Shown piece after piece: positions 1 through 8,748 of a DNA stretch of 52,681 nt. A program made the position numbers and the translations under genes. Origin of the DNA: Deferrisomatales bacterium (GTDB taxonomy: Bacteria; Desulfobacterota; Deferrisomatia; Deferrisomatales; JARGFW01); contig JARGFW010000012.1 of assembly GCA_029211085.1 (NCBI GenBank), forward strand, positions 1 through 52,681. Direction: 5' to 3'. Numbering within the stretch: position 1 is the first letter of the stretch; each line of letters begins with the position of its first letter. Under the pieces are notes generated by a model. That model saw only the letters and a program-made list of their open reading frames with translations. It ran no database searches and had not been told where the DNA came from.

Positions 1-331
1 ATGAAACGGGGGCGGCCGGGCGCCCCAGAGCATAGCGGGACGCGGCTTTGGCACCGAGGGCTGCAATCGTGAGAGGGTGAAGTCCCCTCTTTTCCGCCCG
101 AAGGAACCCAGGATCGCTCAGGGATCGTCCCGCGTCGCGGCGGGGTGCCCGGCCGCCTCTGCGGAATGTTTGTTTCTTATAGAAACGGCGCAGAAACCGT
201 CACGAGCAGAACAGAGGGAAAGAGGGTCCTTAACCAGGCACGAAAGCCGGGACCGGGGACAGCACGGACGCTCATTTCTCCTGGATCGGTGGGATCGGAG
301 CAGTGGCAGGCCCCTGCCCCCCGTCTGTCGC
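1..331. other. Left-edge region without a recognised gene
   Basis: No convincing reading frame lies here; short open frames on both strands have no recognisable motif. It is the downstream flank of the leftward FeeM-like gene. A GC-only inverted repeat, GGGGCG / CGCCCC with a 6-nt loop, sits at positions 9-26 and could be a structured RNA or a terminator, but there is no T-run. Confidence 0.5.
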
Positions 332-1219
332 CTACGCCGCCACGAAGGCCGACGCCACGATAAAGGGGCCTTCGCTGGGGGCCCCTTGAAACCGATGTTG
401 CATCAACCGCTCCCCCCAACCGGTCCGCGACGCAACCAGACCCGGCTCCCGCCGTTCGAAAAACTGGACGATTTCCGGCTGCAACTGGCACAACTCCCTG
501 CAAGCCTTGGGGGAGAGGGCGCCCTGCAGCGGGGTCATGTCCGGGCAACGGAAGAACTCGTCGGTAAAGAAGTAGCGGTAGATGCCCGGACCCTCCTCTG
601 CCGAGGATTCCCGATACTTCTCCTCCAATCCGCTGATGGGTAGTTCCAAGGCCACCGCCGGAGCCCCATTGACGGCGCCGTAGGTGCGACACTCACCGAA
701 CTGCTCGAATAGGAAGACATCTTCATAAAAACGGGTGTGTTTGGGATGACAGGCGATCACCGCCGTGTCGGCGCCGCAGCACTGCGCGTAGTGGATTGCC
801 ATCTTCACCAGGTTCATAACGATGTACATCCCGATCGGGCGGTACTCAGGGTCGACCGCCAGACCGGACCCCTCCGCCGGTCGCAGTTCCCGCCTCCGCA
901 TGCCCTTCAGCTCCGGGTGGTAGAGCGCATCCATGGGGATGCCAAACGACGGGCAGTCCACCATCACGGACAGGGTGGCGATGACCCGCCCATCGAGTCG
1001 CGCCACGAAGGTTGCCGAGCTTTCCAGCAGGTTGAAGTGCGTGAAGCGAAGACCATGAGCATTGGGGTCGATCAAACCCCTTTCCAGATAGTTCTTATAC
1101 AGCAGGCGGAACGCCCCTTGGGCATCGGCCCAATCGGTCACCTGAAGAAACTCCATCTCCGCCAGAGAGCCGTGTATAGCCTTGGATTTTCTCCATCTCG
1201 CAAAAAGCGCCGAACCCAT
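332..1219 (-). CDS. FeeM-like N-acyl amino acid synthase (GNAT fold)
   Basis: A 295-residue protein resembling the N-acyl amino acid synthase FeeM group of GNAT-fold acyltransferases, which join a long-chain acyl group (usually from acyl carrier protein) to an amino acid. Supporting features are the early RLLYKNYLERGLI stretch (about residues 39-51), the central beta strand FVARLDGRVIATLSV, and the conserved-looking segment CHPKHTRFYEDVF near residues 155-167. The open frame extends 19 codons further, but the ATG at 1219 has AAGGAG six bases ahead, so that start is chosen. It is transcribed away from the acyl-ligase gene at 1553; the shared acyl chemistry of the two divergent units suggests one pathway. 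No signal peptide or membrane segment is seen, so it is probably cytoplasmic. The family assignment rests on motif-level recognition; the amino acid substrate is unknown. Confidence 0.72.
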   Translation of the reverse strand: MGSALFARWRKSKAIHGSLAEMEFLQVTDWADAQGAFRLLYKNYLERGLIDPNAHGLRFTHFNLLESSATFVARLDGRVIATLSVMVDCPSFGIPMDALYHPELKGMRRRELRPAEGSGLAVDPEYRPIGMYIVMNLVKMAIHYAQCCGADTAVIACHPKHTRFYEDVFLFEQFGECRTYGAVNGAPAVALELPISGLEEKYRESSAEEGPGIYRYFFTDEFFRCPDMTPLQGALSPKACRELCQLQPEIVQFFERREPGLVASRTGWGERLMQHRFQGAPSEGPFIVASAFVAA

Positions 1220-1552
1220 TTCGTCTCCTTGCCGAACGTGTCGGGGACCCCGAGCATCCCGTCGGGGTCTCATCACCTGCCGCGCCGCCGGATGACTCGT
1301 CCGCGCCCCCCATGTGCGTCAGCACGATGCCGGCGAAGATAGACAAGTGGAATTCTCCTGTCTACCATCAAAGCTCACTGTTACGAAAACGACACACCCA
1401 ACGTGTTGCCGCGAGGGGCGGCCGAGACTCGCGCGAGGGCGCCGTTTCAACCATTGCGCCCCGGCGCGCTTTGCTCTTGTCGCACGGCCCGTTCTCGGCC
1501 TAAGGTGGTCACTCTCTCCCCCCCCCCTGCTGCCTATCGGATTCCCTGGACG
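1220..1552. other. Divergent promoter region between FeeM-like and acyl-ligase genes
   Basis: This 333-base stretch separates the starts of two divergent genes and must hold promoters for both. I found no GG-N10-GC sigma-54 box in it on either strand and no confident -35/-10 pair. The only start-associated signal is the AAGGAG ribosome site of the leftward gene at its left edge. Confidence 0.45.
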
Positions 1553-3055
1553 ATGGATATCGGCAAGACTGCAAAATGCCTGTTCATCCGCACCCGGCTG
1601 TTTCCCCACCGACTCCTTGCCGGTGCCTTGAAGCACAACGGGCAGTGGCAGGCCTTCGGCGACGGCACCACCTATAGGGAACTGCTCGATCGCTGCCTGC
1701 GGCTCGCCGGTCATCTGCGGGCCAGCGGGTTGGGCCCGGGAGACCGGTTGCTGTTGGACCTGCCGAACGGCGCGGCGTTTATCGAGGCGCGGTTGGCAGC
1801 GATCCTCTCCGGCGTTACGGTGGTTCCGATCCCACCCGAAACGAGTGCAGAGCGGCTCGGCTGGCTGGCGGATTCCACCGGGGCGCGGTTCTATCTGGGC
1901 CCCCGAGCGACCTGCCTGCCCGGCCTTCCCGGCATCACCGTCTCGCTCCTGACCGGGGATCAGGAGGAGTATCGGCACTGTCTCGCACGGGCTCAACCGC
2001 TCTCCCGCCCGCCACGGCTCGGCGCGGACCACCTGCTGTCCATCAACTTCACCTCAGGCACCACCGGAGAGCCCAAGGGGGTGATGAGCACCATCTCTGG
2101 CTGGGGGTTCAGCCTGTACTACGCGCTGTTGGAAAACCGCGTTCCCCTGCAACCGGGAGAAGTATTCCTGCACACCATCCCGCTGGCCACCGCGGGGTCC
2201 ACCCTGCTTCTGCCCGCTGTCCTGTCGGGTTCGAAGAATCTCTTTATACAAGACTGGGACCCCGACTTGGCCGCTCAACGGGTGGAAGCGGAGCGCGTAA
2301 CCCGACTCTTCCTGACCCCGACCCTGTTGGCACAGTTCATGGACGCAGTGCGCGCCAGAGGAACCGACACCGCGTCCCTCAAGAGCGTCATCTATGGCAC
2401 GGAAGACATTCCGCCGGCGCGGGTCCGAAAAGCCCTGAAGATCCTCGGCCCCAAACTGCAGCAGGGGTACGGCATGGCCGAGGCCCTGCCCCCCGTGTGC
2501 CTGCTCCACCCCAGTGACCACGAGCGGGGGTTGCGACAAAATGAAGACCCCTCGCTGCTCGCGAGCGCCGGCAGGCCCACCCGCGCCGTCACCTTGCGCA
2601 TCTGCGACGCCGAAGGACACCCCCTGCCAACGGGGACCCAGGGATCCATTCGCCTCAAGGGCCGCACGGTTTCACCGGGCTACTGGCAGCGGCCGGATCT
2701 CACCGCAGCCACCCGGGCCAACGGGTACTACATCAGCGGGGACGAGGGATTCCTAGACGCCGGCGGCTATCTCCACGTGCGCGGGAGAGAAGGCTCGGTG
2801 CCCAGCCCCTGGTCCCGGGAGTTGAGGAACCGGGCCGAGTCGCGCGATGATGTGTCCCTCGCCTGGGTGGTTGAAGCGCGGGGTGCCGCAATCCTCCACG
2901 TGGTGCCAGCGCAGGGGCGCCGGTTGGAGGAGAACGAGCTCAGGGACTCCCTTGACAGGGCGGCGGATGGCCGGAAGGTGCACGGGGTGCGCGTTCACAG
3001 AGAACCACCCATGACCCCGAGCTACAAACTGGATACCAGGGGAGAGGCCCGGTGA
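1553..3055 (+). CDS. AMP-dependent acyl-activating ligase
   Basis: A 500-residue member of the ANL adenylate-forming superfamily, which activates a carboxylic acid as acyl-AMP and hands it to CoA or a carrier protein. The nucleotide loop TSGTTGEPKG lies at residues 167-176, the adenine-binding motif GYGMAEALP near 306, the ribose-binding SGDEG near 393, and a candidate C-terminal catalytic Lys in SYKLDTR close to the end. The hinge motif (HVRGREGSVPS) is divergent, lacking the usual Asp. The open frame continues 50 codons upstream through sequence of different character, so the ATG at 1553 is preferred although only a weak GGA precedes it. It leads a co-directional run with the acyltransferase and radical SAM genes, which suggests it supplies an activated fatty acid to that pathway. 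The substrate cannot be told from sequence. Confidence 0.85.
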   Translation: MDIGKTAKCLFIRTRLFPHRLLAGALKHNGQWQAFGDGTTYRELLDRCLRLAGHLRASGLGPGDRLLLDLPNGAAFIEARLAAILSGVTVVPIPPETSAERLGWLADSTGARFYLGPRATCLPGLPGITVSLLTGDQEEYRHCLARAQPLSRPPRLGADHLLSINFTSGTTGEPKGVMSTISGWGFSLYYALLENRVPLQPGEVFLHTIPLATAGSTLLLPAVLSGSKNLFIQDWDPDLAAQRVEAERVTRLFLTPTLLAQFMDAVRARGTDTASLKSVIYGTEDIPPARVRKALKILGPKLQQGYGMAEALPPVCLLHPSDHERGLRQNEDPSLLASAGRPTRAVTLRICDAEGHPLPTGTQGSIRLKGRTVSPGYWQRPDLTAATRANGYYISGDEGFLDAGGYLHVRGREGSVPSPWSRELRNRAESRDDVSLAWVVEARGAAILHVVPAQGRRLEENELRDSLDRAADGRKVHGVRVHREPPMTPSYKLDTRGEAR

Positions 3056-3144
3056 TCGGATGCCGGCAGGCAGTCACCTTTCCGAGCGGAAGATCCGGCC
3101 CAACCCAGGTGTTCGGTCTGACAAGATACCCGTAGGGAGAAGCG

Positions 3145-3900
3145 ATGAGCCCGTACCGCCAGTTCGAGGACTTTTTCCGCATCTCGATCGCCCGCACCGA
3201 GCAAGAACTCGAGGACGTGCAGCGCCTGCGGTATCAGGTGTACTGCCTGGAGCGGGAGTTCGAGAAGGAGGAGGATTGCGCCGACGGACTCGAGAAGGAC
3301 CCTTTTGACTCCCGGTCGGTCCACGCTTACCTACGGCACCTCGACACCGGGGTGCTGGCCGCCACCGTGCGCCTGGTCCTGGCCGACCCCGCGGACCCCG
3401 CCGCGGCGTTTCCCATCGAAGAGCACTGTGGCGATACCTTCGACAGGGAGTTCCGACCGGCGGAGTTGCCCCGCCGCCAGGTGGCAGAGATCTCCCGCTT
3501 CGCGATCTCCAGCGAGTTCCGCAAGCGCCGCAAGGACAACCCCTACGGCATTCCCCTGAGCAAGGAGCAGGAGCACCGCCTCGAAGCAGAGCGGCGCATC
3601 CTGCCGTTCATGACCATCGGCCTGTTCCGGGCCATCGTCGAGATGAGTCACGAGCACGGCATCACCCACTGGTACGCGGTGATGGAGCCGTTCCTGATGC
3701 GGCTGCTGAAACGCTTCGGCATCATATTCCCCCCCATCGGACCGCTGGTGGAGTACCACGGCAAGCGCCAGCCGTGCCTCGCCCTGGTCGACGACGTGCT
3801 CCGAGGCATCGGGGAGACCAATGACGATGTGTTGTCCTTCATCACCCGGAACGGGGAACTTTGGAACGGGGTAGCGGGAGAGGGGCGCTGCAAATCGTAA
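3145..3900 (+). CDS. PEP-CTERM/exosortase system-associated acyltransferase
   Basis: A 251-residue GNAT-fold protein matching the exosortase-associated acyltransferase family, which is related to acyl-homoserine-lactone synthases. The hallmark region QRLRYQVYCLEREFEKEE (about residues 26-43), followed by GLEKDPFDSRSVHAYLRH, is the family signature; the RF residues of EISRFAISSEFRKRR recall the autoinducer-synthase core. A GGGAGAAG ribosome site precedes the ATG by a few bases. It is the third gene of an acyl-metabolism neighbourhood (FeeM-like synthase, acyl ligase). Members of this family occur beside exosortase loci, in agreement with the exosortase at 25 kb. The actual acyl acceptor is not established for the family. 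Length and motifs look intact. Confidence 0.85.
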   Translation: MSPYRQFEDFFRISIARTEQELEDVQRLRYQVYCLEREFEKEEDCADGLEKDPFDSRSVHAYLRHLDTGVLAATVRLVLADPADPAAAFPIEEHCGDTFDREFRPAELPRRQVAEISRFAISSEFRKRRKDNPYGIPLSKEQEHRLEAERRILPFMTIGLFRAIVEMSHEHGITHWYAVMEPFLMRLLKRFGIIFPPIGPLVEYHGKRQPCLALVDDVLRGIGETNDDVLSFITRNGELWNGVAGEGRCKS

Positions 3901-4092
3901 GTTGTGGGTCGTGAGTGGAAGCCCGGGCGCCGCTGCCAGCCGGTGCCCGACCTCCCAGCCGCAGGATCCAGTCTCCGCAGCACGTTAGCCCAGCCCACCG
4001 ACACCCGGAACCCCGCGCAAGGCACTCAAGGTTTTGCTGCAACTGCCGAAGTAGTTTTTGAAACCTGAAGCTTCGGCACCCGAGGTCTACCG

Positions 4093-5871
4093 ATGGCCAC
4101 CATCCTGCTCTGGAACTCCCTCACCACGCGCCGCCGTTCCGCCAGCGACACCTTCCTGGACAACGGCCTGGGCGTGCTCCAGGCCCACTTGCAGCAGCAC
4201 GGCCACCGCGTGCAGGTGGAGGACTGGGCGACGGACCCCTTCTTTGCGTCCCTGGCCGTACCGGCCATCGCGCGCCCCCTGCGCCGCCTCTACGGGCACC
4301 TCCTGGGCCGTGCTCCCGGTTCCTCGGCTAACGCCTGGCACAAAGTCTGCGGCGCCACGGCACTCGGTCTGCAGTGGTTGCAAGACCGGATCCAGCAGGC
4401 GCGCCTGCGGCGTCGGCTGCGAGATCTGGCCTGGCGGGTCGCGGAAGAAGGCATCCCGGTGGTCGGCATCAAACTCTGGTACGGCGAGGCCTTCACCTGG
4501 GCCAAGTATTTGGCCCGCTGCCTGCGAGACGTCGCCCCGGACACCCTGATCGTGGTGGGCGGCTACCACGCCACCCTGTACGAAGAAGACATCCTGCGAG
4601 ACACCCCGTTCGATCTGGCGATCCGCGGCGAGGGGGAGTACGCCCTGTGTAAGGTCCTCGACCTGGCCGACGAGTGGGCCGGTCGAGGCAATCAATCGCT
4701 GCTCCGCGCCATCGCCGACAAACGCTTCGAGAACGCCGTCTGGCGCGAGGGCGATGAGATCCGCAAAGGCCGCAAACGACCGGTGCGCATCTCGCAGAAG
4801 GCCATCCCGACCTACGGGGCCGCCCCCGGCAAGGTGCGCATCCACGTCATGCTGGAGAGCCTGGGCTGTTCCTGGGGCAAGTGCTCCTTTTGCGTGCACC
4901 CCCACTTCTACAACAAGTACGTGCAGCGGGCGGTGGACGACGTGGTCACCGAGATGCAGGCCCTGGTGGACCAGGACATCGGCATCTTCCGCTTTGCCGG
5001 CTCGGACACCCCGCCCGTGTTCGGCGCCAAAATCGCCCAGGGGATCCTCGACGCCGGCCTGAACGTCATGTACGGCATGGGCAGCCGGGCCGTGCAGGGC
5101 TGCGCCCACGCCGCCGCCTTCGACCGCACCGTGGGGCAGTACGAGACCCTGCTCCGCTCGGGGCTGCGCTCGGTGTTCATCGGCGGCGAGACCGGGCACG
5201 ACGTGATCAACAAGACGGTGATGAACAAAGGCGTGACCCGGGCGGATCTGGTGGCCACGGCGCGGGCCATCCGCCAGGCGGAGGCGAACACCGGGCTCAA
5301 GCTCGATCTGATCCTGGCCCTGATCTACCCCGTCCCCCTGGTCGACGGGGTCGAGCAGCAAGACGTCTTCGATGCCAACGTGGCACTGCTGCGGGAGTTC
5401 CGGCCCGACTCCGTCATGGTCACCCCCCCGGGCCCGTTCAAGCACAGCGAGTGGTTCTCGGCCAAAGACACCTACGGGTTCACCCTCAACGACGACTTCG
5501 TCCGCTCCGCCATGGAGTACGAGTATGTGCTGTACAAACCCCCGTCCATGTGGCCGGAGCTCAAGATCGGCCTGCAGGGGACGAGCTTCGTGGAACTGCT
5601 GGAGGAGTGCGGCCGCTTCCGCAAGGCCGTCGAAGCCATGGGCATCCCCACCGACCTCTCCGACGAGCACTTCCTGATGCTGCGAGCCGCCGGCTACCGG
5701 GGACGGGAGGGAGCCGAAGAATTCAAGAGAGAGACGCTGCTGGACATCATTTCGTGCGACTATGCCACTCTTCGGGGCATCACGGCCAGAATCAACAAAT
5801 ATACATCGCAGGTAGCGGATCAGGTCGCCGCCTGCCCAGAGAAAGGGTTCGCAACAGGCGGAAATGATTAG
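4093..5871 (+). CDS. B12-binding-type radical SAM protein with CX4CX2C cluster motif
   Basis: A 592-residue radical SAM protein with the layout of the cobalamin-binding-domain class. The N-terminal third contains the Rossmann-like elements VVGIKLWYGE (near 123-132), IVVGGYHAT (about 153-161) and IRGEGEYAL (177-185), typical of B12-binding radical SAM enzymes. The iron-sulfur motif is C259-SWGK-C264-SF-C267, spaced CX4CX2C rather than the canonical CX3CX2C; this spacing occurs in some B12-type subfamilies but is unusual. A later FIGGETGHD segment fits the SAM barrel. The reaction is unknown; such enzymes often methylate or rearrange unactivated carbons. A second radical SAM gene follows 159 bases downstream. 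A truncated, frameshifted copy of this gene's 5' end lies at 22.6-22.8 kb, showing a past duplication. Confidence 0.88.
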   Translation: MATILLWNSLTTRRRSASDTFLDNGLGVLQAHLQQHGHRVQVEDWATDPFFASLAVPAIARPLRRLYGHLLGRAPGSSANAWHKVCGATALGLQWLQDRIQQARLRRRLRDLAWRVAEEGIPVVGIKLWYGEAFTWAKYLARCLRDVAPDTLIVVGGYHATLYEEDILRDTPFDLAIRGEGEYALCKVLDLADEWAGRGNQSLLRAIADKRFENAVWREGDEIRKGRKRPVRISQKAIPTYGAAPGKVRIHVMLESLGCSWGKCSFCVHPHFYNKYVQRAVDDVVTEMQALVDQDIGIFRFAGSDTPPVFGAKIAQGILDAGLNVMYGMGSRAVQGCAHAAAFDRTVGQYETLLRSGLRSVFIGGETGHDVINKTVMNKGVTRADLVATARAIRQAEANTGLKLDLILALIYPVPLVDGVEQQDVFDANVALLREFRPDSVMVTPPGPFKHSEWFSAKDTYGFTLNDDFVRSAMEYEYVLYKPPSMWPELKIGLQGTSFVELLEECGRFRKAVEAMGIPTDLSDEHFLMLRAAGYRGREGAEEFKRETLLDIISCDYATLRGITARINKYTSQVADQVAACPEKGFATGGND

Positions 5872-6030
5872 CGTGGGCTTCCGCTGCCGCCGTACGATCT
5901 CCCAGCGGGCCAATGAAACAGCCACTAACTCAAGGCAGTCGACCGCCGAGCGCAAACCAAGCACTAACCATGCCGTGCCGGATAACCCTCGCCTCACTCA
6001 TCGCACGCAACTGACTGGAACATACTCCAG

Positions 6031-7593
6031 ATGAACGTTCTCCTGATCAACGCCAATCGGTTCAAGCAGCCCTGGCCGGTCATCCCTTTCGGCCTGTGCT
6101 GCGTCGCCGCTTCGATCGAAGAAGCCGGTCACGACGTACGCGTGCTGGATCTGTGTTTTTCCAAAAAGGCCTCCCGCGATATCAAGCAAGCCATCGAGGG
6201 GTTTCAACCGGATATCGTCGGCGTCAGTATTCGCAACATCGACAACTCGGCGGGTTACAACACCTTGTTTCTGCTCGACCAAACCAGGGATGAGGTCATC
6301 GAGCCGTTGAAGGCAGCCTTCCACGGTCCGATCGTGATCGGCGGCCCTTCTGTTGGGATCAATGGTGCCGAGATGCTGCAGTACTTCGACCTCCCCTTCG
6401 CCATTCGAGGGGACGGCGAGACTGCCATGGTGGAGTTTCTGCGGCGCATCGAGAACGGCCAAGGCCTCGAGGGAGCAGGCGGTCTGGTTCGTCAAGAGAA
6501 CGGCCAGATCGTCGCCGACAACGAGCCCTTGAGGGTACCTGATCTGAACGAACTCCCCCTGGTTCGCCCCCATCGCTATATCGATCTCAAACCCTACAAC
6601 CGTTTTGATTCCCCGATTCAGATCCAGACCAAGCGCGGGTGCGCTCTATCCTGCACCTACTGCACCTACAACCGCATTGAAGGTACCCGTTACCGGCTCC
6701 GCGACCCTTCCCGGGTAGCAGACGAGATTGAGACGCTCGTCACCGAAACGGGCATCAACCACTTGGAGTTCACGGACAGCACCTTCAACGTGCCCCTCGA
6801 CCACGCCAAAGCCGTACTGCGCGCAGTGATCGCCAAAGGATTGGACCTCCGTCTACGCACCATGGGACTCAACCCGGGTGCCGTGGACGAGGAGTTGGCG
6901 GACCTGATCCACGAAGCGGGCTTCCGAGACGTAGATCTGGGTGTGGAGGCGGGCTGCGACGCCATGCTCCAGAGCCTGGGCAAAAATTTTCGCAAGGCCG
7001 ACGTGCTTCGGGCCGGCCGTCTGCTGCGCGAACGCAAAGTCCCGACCACCTGGTACCTTCTTGTCGGGGCACCGGGTGAGTCTGAGGCAACTCTGCGCGA
7101 AACCTTTGACACGATCAATACAGCCGCCTCTCCCTGGGATCTGGTCAACATTGGGGTCGGACTGCGGGTTTACAAAGGCTCCCCCATTGCCGCCGCAATG
7201 CGCCAGGGAATGCCGGAGTGCACCACCGACAGTTTCCTCCACCCCGTGCATGTGGAACCAGAGCAGGTTTCACTGGAAGAAATCAAGGCAATCACAAAGC
7301 GTGAGGCCCTCAGACATCCGAACTACTTTCTGTACGACGAAGACGAAACCACCCCCGTTCCCGTACTCATGACGGGTGCTCTGCTGCTGCGAATGATCGC
7401 CCCCAGACGGCCGCTGTGGAAGCTTCACATCCTGCTGCGAACCTTGCAACAACGGCTCGGCATCGCTGGGTTGAAACGCCTTCGCTTCGAGAAACAACTT
7501 CGCGCGGCGCGCCTTGTCCAGACGCCCCCCGCCTCCCAAGGGCCTACAACTGAGGACCGCTGGAACTGTGGCGCCTCAAAGAATCCCCCATAG
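6031..7593 (+). CDS. B12-binding domain radical SAM protein
   Basis: A 520-residue radical SAM protein with an N-terminal cobalamin-binding-like domain (MNVLLINANR start, VIPFGLCCVAASIEEAGHDV at about 17-36, IVIGGPSVG at 101-109, AIRGDGETAMVEF at 124-136). The canonical cluster motif is C204-ALS-C208-TY-C211, and the barrel carries LEFTDSTFNVP and DLGVEAGCDAML. The layout matches the large B12-radical SAM superfamily; the substrate is unknown. The last ~30 residues are Pro/Thr-rich and look non-essential. The stop is followed after 10 bases by the ATG of the epimerase, whose ribosome site GAGGAG lies in the gap, so the two are almost certainly co-transcribed. Together with the preceding CX4CX2C protein this gives two mechanistically related enzymes in one putative pathway. 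Confidence 0.88.
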   Translation: MNVLLINANRFKQPWPVIPFGLCCVAASIEEAGHDVRVLDLCFSKKASRDIKQAIEGFQPDIVGVSIRNIDNSAGYNTLFLLDQTRDEVIEPLKAAFHGPIVIGGPSVGINGAEMLQYFDLPFAIRGDGETAMVEFLRRIENGQGLEGAGGLVRQENGQIVADNEPLRVPDLNELPLVRPHRYIDLKPYNRFDSPIQIQTKRGCALSCTYCTYNRIEGTRYRLRDPSRVADEIETLVTETGINHLEFTDSTFNVPLDHAKAVLRAVIAKGLDLRLRTMGLNPGAVDEELADLIHEAGFRDVDLGVEAGCDAMLQSLGKNFRKADVLRAGRLLRERKVPTTWYLLVGAPGESEATLRETFDTINTAASPWDLVNIGVGLRVYKGSPIAAAMRQGMPECTTDSFLHPVHVEPEQVSLEEIKAITKREALRHPNYFLYDEDETTPVPVLMTGALLLRMIAPRRPLWKLHILLRTLQQRLGIAGLKRLRFEKQLRAARLVQTPPASQGPTTEDRWNCGASKNPP

Positions 7594-7603
7594 AGGAGAC
7601 CGC

Positions 7604-8746
7604 ATGGCAAGAGTCCTGCTAACCGGCGGCGCAGGTTTCATCGGTTCCCACACGGCTGACGAGTTGATCCGCCGTGGCCATTCCGTTCGAGCTCTCGACC
7701 TGCTCGACCCCCAAATCCACGGTGCGGAACGCTCGTGGCCTTCGCACCTCCATCCCGACGTCGAGAAAGTCATGGGCGATGTGAGAGACGTGGAACAGGC
7801 AACGCGCGCTCTCGCGGGGATCGATGCGGTGGTGCACCTTGCGGCCCAGACCGGAGTGGGCCAGAGTATGTACGAGATTCGCGGCTATGTGGATGCAAAC
7901 TGCACTGGAACAGCCGCGTTGATCCAAGCGCTGGTGCAGAGCAAACAGAAGATCAAGAGATTCGTCCTTGCGTCTTCACGAGCGGTATACGGCGAAGGTG
8001 GTCGCAGCTGTGATCGCTGTGGCCCCCTATTCCCCGGGCCGCGTTGTCGCGAAGACATGGAGCACGGCCGCTTCGACATAGTCTGCCCCCGCTGCGGTGA
8101 GGAAACCAGATCGATTCCCACCGCAGAAGATGCCCCCACACAGCCATTGTCGGTGTATGCCTGGACCAAACGGAAGCAGGAGGAACTCTGCCAGTTCGCG
8201 GCGCAGACATATGGCCTGCCCGTGACCATTCTGCGCTATTTCAATGTATATGGCTCCCGGCAGTCCCTCCTCAACCCGTACACCGGGGTAGTTTCCATCT
8301 TCTATTCCCGGCTTCTCGCCTCCCAGCCGATCTCCATCTACGAGAGGGGCAAGCCCGAACGTGACTTCATACATGTCTCCGATGTCGTTCAGGCGAACCT
8401 GCTCGCCCTGGATGCCGAGGTCCCACCAGGGACATGCATCAACGTCGGTCAAGGCACCGTAACCACCATTCCCCACTTGGCGCGGGCCCTGGCACAGGCG
8501 TGCGACCGCACCGCGGACCTCCAGGACACCGGGGAGTTTCGTGCAGGGGACATCCTCTCCTGCTATGCGGATCTGCAGCGCTCCGATCAACTGCTCGGTT
8601 ACCAGCCGAACGTCACCTTGGAGGCGGGAATGGCCGAGTTCGTCGCCTGGGCGAGGGGCCAAGCGGCCGTGGACCGCTATCAAACGACCGTCGAAGAGTT
8701 GGAACGCCACGGGCTGTTCGGCCGTGCAGCAGCTCGATCCACCTGA
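7604..8746 (+). CDS. Extended-SDR sugar-nucleotide epimerase/dehydratase with Cys-rich insert
   Basis: A 380-residue NAD-dependent epimerase/dehydratase. The NAD loop TGGAGFIG is at residues 7-14, the catalytic pair is Y185-AWT-K189, and DVIN-type downstream elements (RYFNVYGSRQ, DFIHVSDVVQA) are typical of UDP-glucose-epimerase-like enzymes. Between the third strand and the active-site Tyr is an insert with Cys136, Cys139, Cys148, Cys161 and Cys164 (CDRC...CPRC), a likely structural metal knuckle. I recall a similar insert in dTDP-L-rhamnose 4-epimerase-like enzymes, which is an inference; rmlBACD in this window would provide that substrate. The open frame extends 30 codons upstream into the previous gene, but GAGGAG placed before the ATG at 7604 decides the start. 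Two bases separate its stop from the next ATG. Confidence 0.87.
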   Translation: MARVLLTGGAGFIGSHTADELIRRGHSVRALDLLDPQIHGAERSWPSHLHPDVEKVMGDVRDVEQATRALAGIDAVVHLAAQTGVGQSMYEIRGYVDANCTGTAALIQALVQSKQKIKRFVLASSRAVYGEGGRSCDRCGPLFPGPRCREDMEHGRFDIVCPRCGEETRSIPTAEDAPTQPLSVYAWTKRKQEELCQFAAQTYGLPVTILRYFNVYGSRQSLLNPYTGVVSIFYSRLLASQPISIYERGKPERDFIHVSDVVQANLLALDAEVPPGTCINVGQGTVTTIPHLARALAQACDRTADLQDTGEFRAGDILSCYADLQRSDQLLGYQPNVTLEAGMAEFVAWARGQAAVDRYQTTVEELERHGLFGRAAARST

Positions 8747-8748
8747 CC

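Noticed and set aside
1-80. Cyclic-di-GMP-type riboswitch at the left edge
   Set aside because: A GGGACGC-like string is present, but the rest of the conserved core and a matching downstream gene on the same strand are missing.
4087-5997. 636-residue minus-strand open frame
   Set aside because: Antisense to the first radical SAM gene, with low-complexity composition and no motif; the plus-strand protein has clear catalytic motifs.
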